A DNA stretch of 64,000 bases from Neoechinorhynchus agilis. Lineage: Eukaryota > Acanthocephala. The stretch's first letter is position 1, and each line of letters starts with the position of its first letter. Below, piece after piece: positions 34,430 through 45,417 of this stretch. Below the pieces are notes generated by a model. The model was not told the origin of the DNA. It searched no databases and saw nothing but the letters and a program-made list of their open reading frames with translations. The stretch lies in the NCBI GenBank assembly GCA_051530055.1, contig CM121342.1, positions 4,774,001 through 4,838,000 on the forward strand, read 5' to 3'. The position numbers and the translations under genes were made by a program.

Positions 34430-35880
34430 TGCTCGTTCAAAATGTGCTCGATCGCTAGTTCAAATCCTCTGGTCGCTGGGTTCCACGGGGGAGTTGCGAG
34501 GCTGCTAGAAGGGTAGGAATCAGGCTTTAGATCGCTCAAAGGCCCTTTGAGTGCGGCTGAGCACCTTCGAAACCAGTGAGTTAGCCAAGAAGCTCCCAAA
34601 GACATGCCGTAAGGATATGAGTTTATGCGATTTAAGATAAATCAGGAATAAAGGAAGCAAAGGCACAAGCGCGTTCAAAATGCGCTCGATCGCTAGTTCA
34701 AATCCACTGGTCGCTGGGTTCCACGGGGGGGTTACGAGGCTGCTGGAAGGGTAGGGATCAGGCCTGAGATCGCCCAAAGGCCCTTTGAGTGCGGCTGAGC
34801 ACCTGAATACAGTGAGTTAGCCAAGAAGCTCCCAAAGACATGCCGTAGGATATGAGTTTATGCGATTTAAGATAAATCAGGAATAAAGGAAGCAAAGGCA
34901 CAAGCGCGTTCAAAATGCGCTCGATCGCTAGTTCAAATCCACTGGTCGCTGGGTTCCACGGGGGACGAGGCTGCTGGAAGGGTAGGGATCAGGTTTGAGA
35001 TCGCCCAAAGGCCCTTTGAGTGCGGCTGAGCACCTTCGAATACAGTGAGTTAGCCAAGAAGCTCCCAAAGACATGCCGTAAGGATATGAGTTTATGCGAT
35101 TTAAGATAAATCAGGAATAAAGGAAGCAAAGGCACAAGCGCGTTCAAAATGCGCTCGATCGCTAGTTCAAATCCACTGGTCGCTGGGTTCCACGGGGGGG
35201 TTACGAGGCTGCTGGAAGGGTAGGGATCAGGTTTGAGATCGCCCAAAGGCCCTTTGAGTGCGGCTGAGCACCTTCGAAACCAGTGAGTTAGCCAAGAAGC
35301 TCCCAAAGACATGCCGTAAGGATATGAGTTTATGCGATTTAAGATAAATCAGGAATAAAGGAAGCAAAGCGTAAGGTTCGAAATGGTGCTGGGTTCGAGG
35401 CTGCTGGGGTAGGGATCGGTGGGGTTGGGGTGGTTTGGGTGGTTGGTTGTAAGGCACAAGCGCGTTCAAAATGCGCTCGATCGCTAGTTCAAATCCACTG
35501 GTCGCTGGGTTCCACGGGGGGGTTACGAGGCTGCTGGAAGGGTAGGGATCAGGTCTGAGATCGCCCAAAGGCCCTTTGAGTGCGGCTGAGCGCTTCCGAA
35601 TACAGTGAGTTAGCCAAGAAGCTCCCAAAGACATGCCGTAAGGATATGAGTTTATGCGATTTAAGATAAATCAGGAATAAAGGAAGCAAAGGCACAAGCG
35701 CGTTCAAAATGCGCTCGATCGCTAGTTCAAATCCACTGGTCGCTGGGTTCCACAAGGGAGTTGCGAGGCTGCTAGAAGGGTAGGAATCAGGTTTGAGATC
35801 GCCTATCGACCCCAGATCCCTATGAGTGCGGCTGAGCGCCTCCGAAGTGTGTTAGCCGAGAGGCTCCCGAAAAGATATGT
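34430..35880. repeat. Tandem repeat, ~236-bp unit, six copies
   Basis: The phrase CGCTCGATCGCTAGTTCAAA recurs six times between about 34447 and 35714, usually 233-240 bp apart. One interval carries an extra ~85-bp G/T-rich insert at 35369-35455. The unit ends TAAGATAAATCAGGAATAAA. The first and last copies are the most diverged. It contains a B-box-like GTTCAAATCC but no matching A box. Confidence 0.9.
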
Positions 35881-37041
35881 AGCCGAGGGGCTCTGTTGCA
35901 ATATTAATCAAATAGTAATGTAAATCAATACGGAAAATAGTATTTAAAATGTCAAAATGGTAACGTTAAAACGGTGTGAGACAAAAGGAGAGCAATTGGT
36001 TGAAATTCTAATTTCAATTAAGTAATGAAATCTTTTTTTGAACTGTAAAAATAAAGCCAGCACTAAAATGAAATGGATTACAAGTATGTAATTGTGATAT
36101 TTTTGATCGGATTGCCTTTAAACAAATATGCGATCACATCGATTTCCAGCCATCGCGATGTCATACGGATTATTTCCCAGCAAATTTAGTCGTCGCTCGA
36201 ATACTTCAGTTGAAGTCAAACGATATTTTCTTCGTCGATCCATTTACCCAGCGAACTTGCCAAGTCAAGGTCAAGATATAAAAACGCTCTTAGCCTGTCA
36301 AAGCTATCGAGAACAGTAATGACTTTGATGGAATGCCAAGTTTGACTATTTTATTACATTTAACGAAATTAGCATAATTTTTGAAGGATCTTATAATAGC
36401 GAAAAAAGTAAATGATCGAGTGGCAGCATATAATGGAAGTGGAGAAAGATTAAAATCCCACCTTTGCCCTAACGTTTTATTCGGATGGATTCCTAAATTT
36501 GAAATCGAACTAAAATACCATTTAAATAGATTTTTGTTATAAGCTCGAATTTGTTTTAGAAAATAGATTTAATCTTGATCCTGCCAAAATCACTTATTTA
36601 CACGTCTGTTCCAATTGACCAAATATTGAGCTGTTAAAGATGGTCAATTCGCCAAAAACTTGTCTAGGAACCATTTTCTGCGTCAAAAATAGTGACAAAA
36701 ATGTATTTTCCTCGAGAAGATTTTAATACAATGTGTAGTTTTCGATCAAAAACACAGGACTTAATATCTTTTCAAAGAGCTCAAGTCATATGCGGCGTAT
36801 AATGAGCACATTATCGTAATGGAAATTTTCATATTATATCAAATGATTTATCAGAGACGTTTGGAATTCAACCAAAGGATTAGGAATTGCTGTAATTTTT
36901 GTTAAAATTTACAAGACCATATCGTGTAAAAATAGGTCTAAAAATTAAAAAGACAGTTCATTCAAATTCATTATGCTAATTTTTTGGCGGAGAGGTTAAG
37001 CATTCTGTCAATAACATGTCAGCACTTCATTACTAATTCAG
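35881..37041. other. AT-rich stretch, one weak coding candidate
   Basis: The frame at 36128-36319 (with FPSKFSRRSNTSVEVKRYFL and IYPANLPSQGQDIKTLLACQ) has protein-like composition, and an acceptor-like ATTTCCAG lies near 36149. No family recognised. Confidence 0.25.
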
Positions 37042-37150
37042 GACAACAACAGAATATAACAACCTCGTAGCAAGATTTCAAGCACCAATGCCTTCCCAAA
37101 ATGTGCCAGCGAACGCTCCACCACTGCTAGAAACCCCAAAAACGACATAA
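37042..37150 (+). CDS. Candidate terminal exon of unknown gene
   Basis: After an acceptor (CTAATTCAG) one frame stays open to a stop at 37148-37150 and reads TTTEYNNLVARFQAPMPSQN then VPANAPPLLETPKTT. The composition suggests coding sequence, but there is no homology and no identified partner exon. Confidence 0.2.
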
Positions 37151-37446
37151 TTTTATATTGAACTGGTAATCTAAATTCCGATCATCAAAAATCTTTCGAT
37201 TCCTTTTAATGCTTTTAAGTTCGGTTACAGCGGACAAGGCTCTAGATACTCGGGGTTTTTTTATTAGTAAGTTTCGAAACTATTTCGTTATTCACAACTT
37301 TCTTTGGTTTAGTGCTCCTTTATACTCCGTTATTCGTTTGCTTCCATTTTTGTAGCCCCAGTGCGCAAAAAAAGAAGCGATTACCATTATGTCAGTACCG
37401 AGACAATAGTATATAAATAGTTTAAAATGGTAGACGGGGCATTGTT
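37151..37446. other. Intergenic, no gene seen
   Basis: AT-rich; no supported feature. Confidence 0.4.
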
Positions 37447-38030
37447 GATTTAGGCAAATGTATTTAGAATGCATTTTTAGGTTCTTGTGACTCTTTCAAA
37501 ATTTTATGTTTGCGTTTGAAGCCACTTTGATTTGGGTTTTTTGGTTCAAACGTTTCCTAAAAAGAGGTCAAAGGACCCAAACTATTTAAAATTCAACCGA
37601 GATGCGATTGAGTCGTCTTTAAACAATCCACAAATGACTGAAGATTTAGGCAAATGTATTTAGAATGCATTTTTAGGTTCTTGTGACTCTTTCAAAATTT
37701 TATGTTTGCGTTTGAAGCCACTTTGATTTGGGTTTTTTGGTTCAAACGTTTCAAAAAGAGGTCAAAGGACCCAAACTATTTAAAATTCAACCGAGATGCG
37801 ATTGAGTCGTCTTTAAACAATCCACAAATGACTGAAGATTTAGGCAAATGTATTTAGCATTTTTAGGTTCTTGTGACTTTTCAAAATTTTATGTTTGCGT
37901 TTGAAGCCACTTTGATTTGGGTTTTTTGGTTCAAACGTTTCCTAAAAAGAGGTCAAAGGACCCAAACTATTTAAAATTCAACCGAGATGCGATTGAGTCG
38001 TCTTTAAACAATCCACAAATGACTGAATAT
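37447..38030. repeat. Tandem repeat, ~196-bp unit, three copies
   Basis: GATTTAGGCAAATGTATTTA starts copies at about 37447, 37643 and 37838. Copies end ACAATCCACAAATGACTGAA. The array ends about 22 bp before the neuronal calcium sensor start codon, so the repeat supplies that gene's immediate upstream sequence. Confidence 0.92.
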
Positions 38031-38052
38031 CAAACACTTCGTTTTCAAGAAG

Positions 38053-38842
38053 ATGGGATGTAGAAAAAGCAAGTACCGCATCCCTGAAGGTGAACTCCGC
38101 TTTCTACTTGAAAACACATCATTCAGTAAACAGCAAATAGAAGAGTGGTTCAATGGATTCATGGTTTGCTCACCTCTTTTTCCCCAAAAATATAACCCTA
38201 ATTTCAAATTTTAGAAGGACTGTCCATCGGGTGAACTCACGCAAAAGAAGTTTCATAAAGTATACAAGGAACTGTTTCCTTCTGGAAACGCTGAAAAGTT
38301 CTGCGAACATATATTCCGGACGTTCGATGTGGACGGAAGTGGAAAAATCGAATTTAGGTTTGTGGACTCGGGTTTACTTGTTTTCATTTAACCTCTTAAT
38401 TGTTTTTTCTTCTTGTAGCAATGAATTTCCGTTAATTTTTGCTAAATATAAAATTCAGTTTGAACGTTCATTGTCTAAAGAAAGCGAAAAACTTTAATTT
38501 CGATGAGTAGATTTGAAATAACTTAGGGAATTTCTGATGGCAATAAACACAACATCCAAAAGCAGTCCAAAGAAGAAGTTAAGATGGGCATTTAAGATGT
38601 ACGACATAGACGGCAATGGATATATTGACAAGAGTGAGATGCGTAAAATTATTCAATCGATATGTGATTTGACGGGAGCAAGTTCATCAAACGAAGAAGA
38701 GTTGAATTTGCGAACTGAGAAGATATTTGAGTCCTTCGATACGAACAAAAATGGTGTTATAACAGAAGATGAATTTATTACGGGATGTACGGATGATCAA
38801 TTGGTCTACAACATTTTAGTTGACCAAACATGTGAAATATAA
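38053..38842 (+). CDS. Neuronal calcium sensor (neurocalcin/hippocalcin/NCS-1 family)
   Basis: Three exons, 38053-38163, 38215-38357 and 38527-38842, with canonical splice sites in phase, giving 189 aa, the usual family length. MGCRKS fits N-myristoylation (Gly2, Ser6). Residues about 37-60 ([20 protein letters not shown]) carry the degenerate first EF-hand with the family's Cys-Pro. EF2 ([10 protein letters not shown]), EF3 ([13 protein letters not shown]) and EF4 ([13 protein letters not shown]) keep the calcium-ligand pattern. In the family these proteins act as calcium-myristoyl switches on neuronal membranes. The start follows CGTTTTCAAG|AAGATG. Intron 2 contains a second strong acceptor (TCTTCTTGTAG, ending 38418) that keeps phase but leads to a stop after 27 codons. 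The gene converges with the MIT-domain gene, 24 bp between stops. Confidence 0.93.
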
Positions 38843-38866
38843 ATGCAATTTTGTTGAAGATTCGCG

Positions 38867-39303
38867 TTATTGTCGAATTCTATGCTGAGCTGCCACATCA
38901 ATAACGGTTGCATCTACTAATTTAAGCACGAGATCAGAGACTTCAGGTAGGATTGCATCGGCTTCCTCTTGAATAAGTCTCTTCAATGTCATTATCCTAT
39001 CGAGAATAAGACTGCATTTTTCTTGTAAATAGTTTGAGGACTCTAAAGCGGTGCAATTGTTCGAACACCCGACGAAAAACAATTGATCCGGCATCGTAGA
39101 CTTGTACTGTTCAAAAACAGTTCATTAAGCATGAGATCGACTCCTTGTCGATAAAGACTCAATGCAATATTGTACCGTTTCAACTCGTCGTGATAAACGG
39201 CTTCTGCTATAAAAGCGGACATCATATACGCCTCGATATCGGCCGATTGCTGATCAGCCTCCTTAGCCGATTGGTGAACTTCATTTTCAGTCATCGATTC
39301 CAT
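38867..39303 (-). CDS. Small MIT-domain protein
   Basis: Two exons, 39303-39108 and 39042-38867. The donor ACA|GTACAAG and acceptor CCGCTTTAG join in phase and give 123 aa. Residues about 25-100 fit the three-helix MIT (microtubule interacting and trafficking) domain: AFIAEAVYHDELKRYNIALS, LYRQGVDLML, then SNYLQEKCSLILDRIMTLKR. MIT domains bind ESCRT-III tails in proteins such as VPS4, MITD1 and spastin. No other domain is present, so this is either a stand-alone adaptor or a truncated relative. The ATG is preceded by CATTCTAG|ACAAATGG, an acceptor-like start context. Confidence 0.7.
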
Positions 39304-39376
39304 TTGTCTAGAATGATTTCACGCGGTGGCCAACAACCGTAAAATACACGAACAACGAATTAAACTTCGTTTTTGT

Positions 39377-39573
39377 TTGTCTCAAAAAAAAATTGAATTG
39401 TTCACAATGTTTGAAGCAGAGAAGTGAAAAATTGAACGAATTTGTTCCGAGCTTCTAATAAAATCATGTAACTTTTTCGCAGTCAAAATAATAAATTACC
39501 TCTATATACAAACATTGTGAACAATTCAAAATTTTCAACTTTATTATTTAAAAAATTGAACACTTTTTGAGAC
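39377..39573. repeat. Inverted repeat flanking ~95 bp
   Basis: ATTGTTCACAATGTTTG on the left (about 39396-39412) faces CAAACATTGTGAACAAT on the right (about 39508-39524). Outer arms TGTCTCAAAAA and TTTTTGAGACA also pair. It lies in the 5' flank of the MIT-domain gene and is probably a foldback element. Confidence 0.7.
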
Positions 39574-40105
39574 ATAGAAAAGCTAAAAAAAGGAAATGAA
39601 AGTGGAAGACCGAAACTGAGATGCTGATTGGTCCAAGTTGTCCTTTTCTCCCCTCAAGATCTTATTGGTTCTTTCTGCTTTCCATAATTCATTGGATCCT
39701 TCGCTGCACCATTTGGTAAAAATCCTTTAAAAATCATGGGATCTCCAAGGGCCCAATTCGAATCCGCTTCGGCGTTATGAGTTTCCAATGGGTTCAATCG
39801 TCCACTTTAATTGAAGTCAAATTTAAGCAACTTTTCCTATTTTAGATGGATTAGACAAACATAAAGTCTACGAAGCTTTTAATTTTAAAAAGTTCCAATA
39901 TATCGGGGGGATCATGTTGATTTCAGCGACTCAGTTAATTTTTTCATGGAGGCGAAATAAAGGAAAATGATTTTTATTTCGCCTTGGCCAAAAACAATTT
40001 GCGATCTAGAGTGGAATCGGCAAGGCCGAATCTAAGATTCGAAGAGTTTCGTCGCTTAAGTTGGTCTTTTATTGACTGTGGCAAGTCCACGATGAATTCT
40101 CCTTG
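39574..40105. other. Intergenic, no gene seen
   Basis: No supported coding frame or RNA. Confidence 0.4.
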
Positions 40106-41575
40106 TTTATTTGAGGTGTTTAGAATAGTCCGGGTTTAGCCGACTAGAAGAAGAGTGTTTTTCTCTGGGTCCTGCTTCTTAGGAACTTCAGAGGAACAAA
40201 AGAACTTTCTAAAATATAGAGATATGACCGCAATTTTCAACTTCGATTTCTTTGGAACGAATACTTGGCACTGAAACTCGTGGGAAGGTTTAGAAGGACT
40301 CTTACAAGACGGCATTCAACCAGAATATTGCAATTCAGCACGGAAATCGAGAGTATTTTCTCTACTCATTACAAAGCACCTTTGTTTACCTTCATCTTTG
40401 TTTATTTGAGGTGTTTAGAATAGTCCGGGTTTAGCCGACTAGAAGAAGAGTGTTTTTCTCTGGGTCCTGCTTCTTAGGAACTTCAGAGGAACAAAAGAAC
40501 TTTCTAAAATATAGAGATATGACCGCAATTTTCAACTTCGATTTCTTTGGAACGAATACTTGGCACTGAAACTCGTGGGAAGGTTTAGAAGGACTCTTAC
40601 AAGACGGCATTCAACCAGAATATTGCAATTCAGCACGGAAATCGAGAGTATTTTCTCTACTCATTACAAAGCACCTTTGTTTACCTTCATCTTTGTTTAT
40701 TTGAGGTGTTTAGAATAGTCCGGGTTTAGCCGACTAGAAGAAGAGTGTTTTTCTCTGGGTCCTGCTTCTAGGAACTTCAGAGGAACAAAAGAACTTTCTA
40801 AAATATAGAGATATGACCGCAATTTTCAACTTCGATTTCTTTGGAACGAATACTTGGCACTGAAACTCGTGGGGAGGTTTAGAAGGACTCTTACAAGACG
40901 GCATTCCACCAGAATATTGCAATTCAGCACGGAAATCGAGAGTATTTTCTCTACTCATTACAAAGCACCTTTGTTTACCTTCATCTTTGTTTATTTGAGG
41001 TGTTTAGAATAGTCCGGGTTTAGCCGACTAGAAGAAGAGTGTTTTTCTCTGGGTCCTGCTTCTTAGGAACTTCAGAGGAACAAAAGAACTTTCTAAAATA
41101 TAGAGATATGACCGCAATTTTCAACTTCGATTTCTTTGGAACGAATACTTGGCACTGAAACTCGTGGGGAGGTTTAGAAGGACTCTTACAAGACGGCATT
41201 CAACCAGAATATTGCAATTCAGCACGGAAATCGAGAGTATTTTCTCTACTCATTACAAAGCACCTTTGTTTACCTTCATCTTTGTTTATTTGAGGTGTTT
41301 AGAATAGTCCGGGTTTAGCCGACTAGAAGAAGAGTGTTTTTCTCTGGGTCCTGCTTCTTAGGAACTTCAGAGGAACAAAAGAACTTTCTAAAATATAGAG
41401 ATATGACCGCAATTTTCAACTTCGATTTCTTTGGAACGAATACTTGGCACTGAAACTCGTGGGAAGGTTTAGAAGGACTCTTACAAGACGGCATTCCACC
41501 AGAATATTGCAATCCAGCACGGAAATCGAGAGTATTTTCTCTACTCATTACAAAGCACCTTTGTTTACCTTCATC
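40106..41575. repeat. Tandem repeat, 295-bp unit, five copies
   Basis: TTTATTTGAGGTGTTTAGAA starts copies at about 40106, 40401, 40696, 40990 and 41285. The copies are almost identical (single-base differences), implying very recent amplification or homogenisation. Frames inside do not resemble proteins. Confidence 0.95.
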
Positions 41576-41697
41576 TTCCCTAATTTTTATGCTAAAGATT
41601 TCAACAAATTCCTTGTTAATAAGCAAAAGAACCAAAGTAAAAAATTACTGACGAATTTCGCCGAACCAAAGTATTTTTGAAACTCCGTTGATCTACG

Positions 41698-43247
41698 CTT
41701 GTTGAATCTTGTGGCTATACCGCTTTGTCCTATTATGCAAACGGAGAATAAAGAAATGTTTGCAAGCGAACACTAAACAAAAATATGGAACTTTTTCTGC
41801 AACAAGAACGTCCAGCCAATCCAGAATATGAGAACGACGGCAAAAATAAAGAATCAATGGTTATCAAAAGGAAGTGAAATCGGCTTAATTTTATCGATAT
41901 GGAAAATGTCAATAATGAAGGATGTGATTGGAGGTCGAAACAAAAAGGTCAAATTCGAAATCGGCGATCAAAACCCAAAGGAAAATATGGGAATTTTGTC
42001 TTAACAGCACTAAAAAGAAAAATCATAGATCAAAATAAACAGCAGAAGATCGAAGCTAAAAAAACGATAAACTTTAGTTATCAAAATTCCGATCGAAGCA
42101 TTAGAAGTAAAATCAGAAGCATCCGACCGAAACTTAATTTTATCGATATGGAAAATGTCAATAATGAAGGATGTCATTGGAGGTCGAAAACGACAAAAAA
42201 AGATGGATCAAATCAGCAAGCTTGTGATCGAAATTCAAAAGCACATACAAGAAATATTGGTATTGCAGAAAAACATTGGGTAAATCAGCAATTCAACGGT
42301 TGAGACTGATAAACAAACGAGCTAGGGCGAAAATGAAGAATTTCTGTAATCAAGAACGCCATGGCAATTCTATATTTAAGGTATAGTGAGTCAACAACAG
42401 CGAACAAAGGAAATTTCGGCGACGGCGAACTCCAACATAGTTTAATTTTTCTATTTAATGCTGATCAATGAATTTTTAAATCGCGATTTGGTTTTATGAT
42501 CGTCAGCTGGCCAATAAAATGGGTAAATCAACATCTTTTAAAGATGGATGCTCATTAGTTATAAACTCCTAAAAAGAATATAAATTGAACATTTTAGATC
42601 TCTAATAGAGAAATACGCGACTAACTTAAAAGGTTGTTGAACTCCTTCGAGATTATGAACACTTTAAAGCATCCAACGTCGAACAGGACACAGAAAAGTC
42701 CATATTGGAACGTTAAATCTCCTGATAATTCAACAATGGAGATCCCGGAAATCGGCATAGCAATCAACAAGAACCGGCGCATTTGCTTTCCGTTGCTTCA
42801 TCTGCAATGAAAAAGACAAAATGTGAGCAGGATGCCCAACAATTTTAGTTAAAAATAATGTTAAATGGCAACATTCACGAGTGTAATGCAGCGAGGATTT
42901 GGGATCGTTTTTTTTTAGAAAAAGAGTCTTGTACGGTGATAAAAAAAATCAGGTACACCAGAATAAAACATGTGACCGCCTACTTTCATGGAATATCGAA
43001 ATTTATGCCATACTGGAAGATGCTCTGAACTGTCTTGAAGAAAAACTACTCGAAAAAGACATTTCACGGTTTTTTCCAACTGAACCAAATTTTAGCCGTG
43101 AAGAAAACTAAAGGATTTGTTTCGCTTACTCAGAACTTCAATCTCTTTTTAAATTCTTAATATTGAAGTATAAACCAATTATCTCTTCTTTTGTAACTTC
43201 GTTGAATCTTGTGGCTGTAGACCGCTTTGTCGTATCATGCAAACGTA
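41698..43247. other. Unexplained ~1.5-kb segment bounded by a direct repeat
   Basis: TTGAATCTTGTGGCTRTA (followed by CCGCTTTGTC.TAT.ATGCAAACG) occurs at about 41701 and again at 43203. Between them a 58-bp segment (ATCGATATGGAAAATGTCAA and flanks) is duplicated at about 41893 and 42143. A 134-codon plus frame (41899-42303) covers both copies. It is basic and Asn/Lys-rich and has no recognised family. This could be a decayed mobile element with terminal repeats. Confidence 0.4.
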
Positions 43248-43698
43248 ATTTCAATTTTTAATCTTACATTTAGTGCTGAAGTGAACTTTTCTTTTAAATG
43301 GCTCATAATTTTCCGTAAGTTCGCTTCAACATTTCGGCTGGAAAATGTGATTGGAAAAAAGACAGTTTGGCGATGTGGGAAAACCCGTAGATTACAAATT
43401 CTGAGCAGTCTTTTAAAATGGCGACTGGAGAGCCAAGATCGACGTCGTTCTTGGCGCAGTTCCGATGAATGGGAGCGTTGATGAAACTATAAATTATGTA
43501 TGCTTTTGGTTAAAAAAGCCAGTAAATAAAAATTCGATGCTTGAACACTTGGAGAAAAGGGTGATTGAGAAAATGTTCCTTTCAAAAAAAGTTGAAATAT
43601 TGTGTGTGTGTGTGTGAAAGGGAATAAATCTCTGTATTTTTCAAGACTTGAAATTTTACGATCTACCGGACGAAATTTTTTATCTAATTAAAATGAAT

Positions 43699-45129
43699 TT
43701 AATCTATCACGATCGCAAAATTAGCCACACCTGATAATTCATCCGATCGGATGTTGACTTGAATGTTCTTGGCGTAAGCGGTGCATCTCACGTTAATGAC
43801 CGTTCCACTGAGAATACTGTCCATTGATATCAAGACGAATGGTGCCACGTATCCCGGTTGATTCAGAAATGGAAAGTAACTTTAAAACCACGCAGGTACG
43901 GAAAGATGAAGAAAATGTAACGGGAAATTCTCCAAAGTCGCCTGCGAGATTTTATAATAATAAGTAGGTATACCTCCAACGGCCTCCTCATCATTTAACA
44001 ATGAATAATATTTTATCTCCTTTATGAGATCATTGTCAGGTCCATTGCGACCCGTACAATGCACGATAATGTGATTACGATGACTAGATTTCCAAAGATG
44101 ACGAATCGATAGTGGCACTTCATCCACGTTTTCATAAGCTTCTGGCTTCCAGCCATAAACTTTACCAGAATTCATCTCGATCTTTAAAGTTTTTACAAGG
44201 AGAATATCAGGAATTTTTATAGATTTTTCCTCCGGTTTAATAGTGGCGAATTTTATGTTGCTGGACTCGCCTCAAGAAAGTCGTAAACCAATGTAAAATC
44301 ATTGTGACTTTCAATATCGTTGAGCTCCAAAGTGCCAGATTTATTATCGAACGGAAAATGGGTGTTTTATTTCTTGCTTCAAATTTTCGACGCCTTGCGT
44401 CTTCGTGCTCAATAAGAGGGATGAGCTGACGAACAGCGTTGCCCTCCTCTGATTCCTTTTCAGATAACCGAAGAAAAGCTTCCTGACGAAGACGTCGAAA
44501 ATTTGAAGTAATAAACAAATAAAACACCCATTTTCCGTTCGATAATAAATCTGGAATAAAACATGAGGGCGTTGGGAAAAGAGGCTTTCCATAATTTTTC
44601 TAAACTGTGAGTCAAAGACGTAGTAATAAAATTAAAAAAAAAACCAAATTCAAAAGAGATGTATTTTGACATTGAGCCGTAACATAAAACATGCCCTTCC
44701 GTGAATGTACTCATAATTTCTAAGAGATGTACAAGGTTGATCCTTTGCAATATCAGAAAGCAAGAAAGTACATGATTTTCCCTCATGAAACATTGTATCC
44801 AATTCTTCACTATTGATTTCTCTGCAATCCAATTTCTGTTGTTGTCCTTGTGTGTATGTGTCACCATAAGGCATCAGTAGCCAATCAAATTGTTGTTTTA
44901 ATGATTCCCAATCACCTTTTTCCACGGCGTTTATCCTATAGAAGTTTGCTGTTGAGTAAGGAGCCACAATGAGTGCAGGATTGGTTAAGGGAAAGTAACG
45001 GTGAAACTGAACGATAACGATTTGTCTATCGATTATTTCAAGGAACGACCATAAAACTAAGCTTGCGATCGATAAAGCCAAAATGACGAACAATACCGTT
45101 TCAAGCAAAATCTTTTTTAATGGAAGCAT
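43699..45129 (-). CDS. Na+/K+-ATPase beta-subunit-like protein
   Basis: Three exons, 45129-44671, 44181-43922 and 43879-43699, agree in phase and give 299 aa, the usual family size. Residues about 8-33 form the single membrane span of a type II protein (LFVILALSIASLVLWSFLEI). The ectodomain has six cysteines in family order (KLDC, KSC, QPC, RAC, VHC, VRC), enough for the three conserved disulfides. Other matches are GRACFMLRLN, VYGWKPEAYENV, IIVHCTGRNGPDNDL and YFPFLNQPGYVAPF. Beta subunits are needed for folding and surface delivery of P-type Na/K or H/K pumps. The weak donor CCC|GTTACA of the last intron (42 nt) is the least certain junction. Intron 1 carries a long hairpin. The STRA6-like gene lies 290 bp upstream on the same strand. 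Confidence 0.85.
44339..44550. repeat. Intronic inverted repeat, ~60-bp arms
   Basis: TTATTATCGAACGGAAAATG at the left end is exactly reversed at the right end. Pairing continues through GGGTGTTTTATTT and CTTCAAATTTTCGACG to about 44406 / 44484. The loop is about 77 nt. It sits in intron 1 of the Na/K-ATPase beta-like gene and would form a long duplex in the pre-mRNA. Confidence 0.85.
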
Positions 45130-45417
45130 GTCAAGCCGGTTTCTTGCTCCTCCTCCTTAAATGGAACTTTTGTTACGCAATCTTACACACGTTTTGTGTA
45201 TACCACAAAAATAATCTTGGGGAATTCAAGTTTTGTCATTATTTCGAAAATGGACCGATTAAAAAGACGTTCTGTGAACCTCATTGGCATCATCTCAGTT
45301 TGTTAGCTTCGCAGAACGGCTTTTTAATGAGTTTTCGAGAGCTTTAGTTGTCCGATTCGAAGAAAAAAATCAAGTGCGTACAAAAAAACAACAACGAAAA
45401 CTGTTTTGTTTGTGGTG

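Noticed and set aside
34378-35755. Minus-strand frames of 68-135 codons with repeated WNPATSGFELAIE
   Set aside because: They fall in the 236-bp tandem repeat and recur only because the unit does; no full protein or start context.
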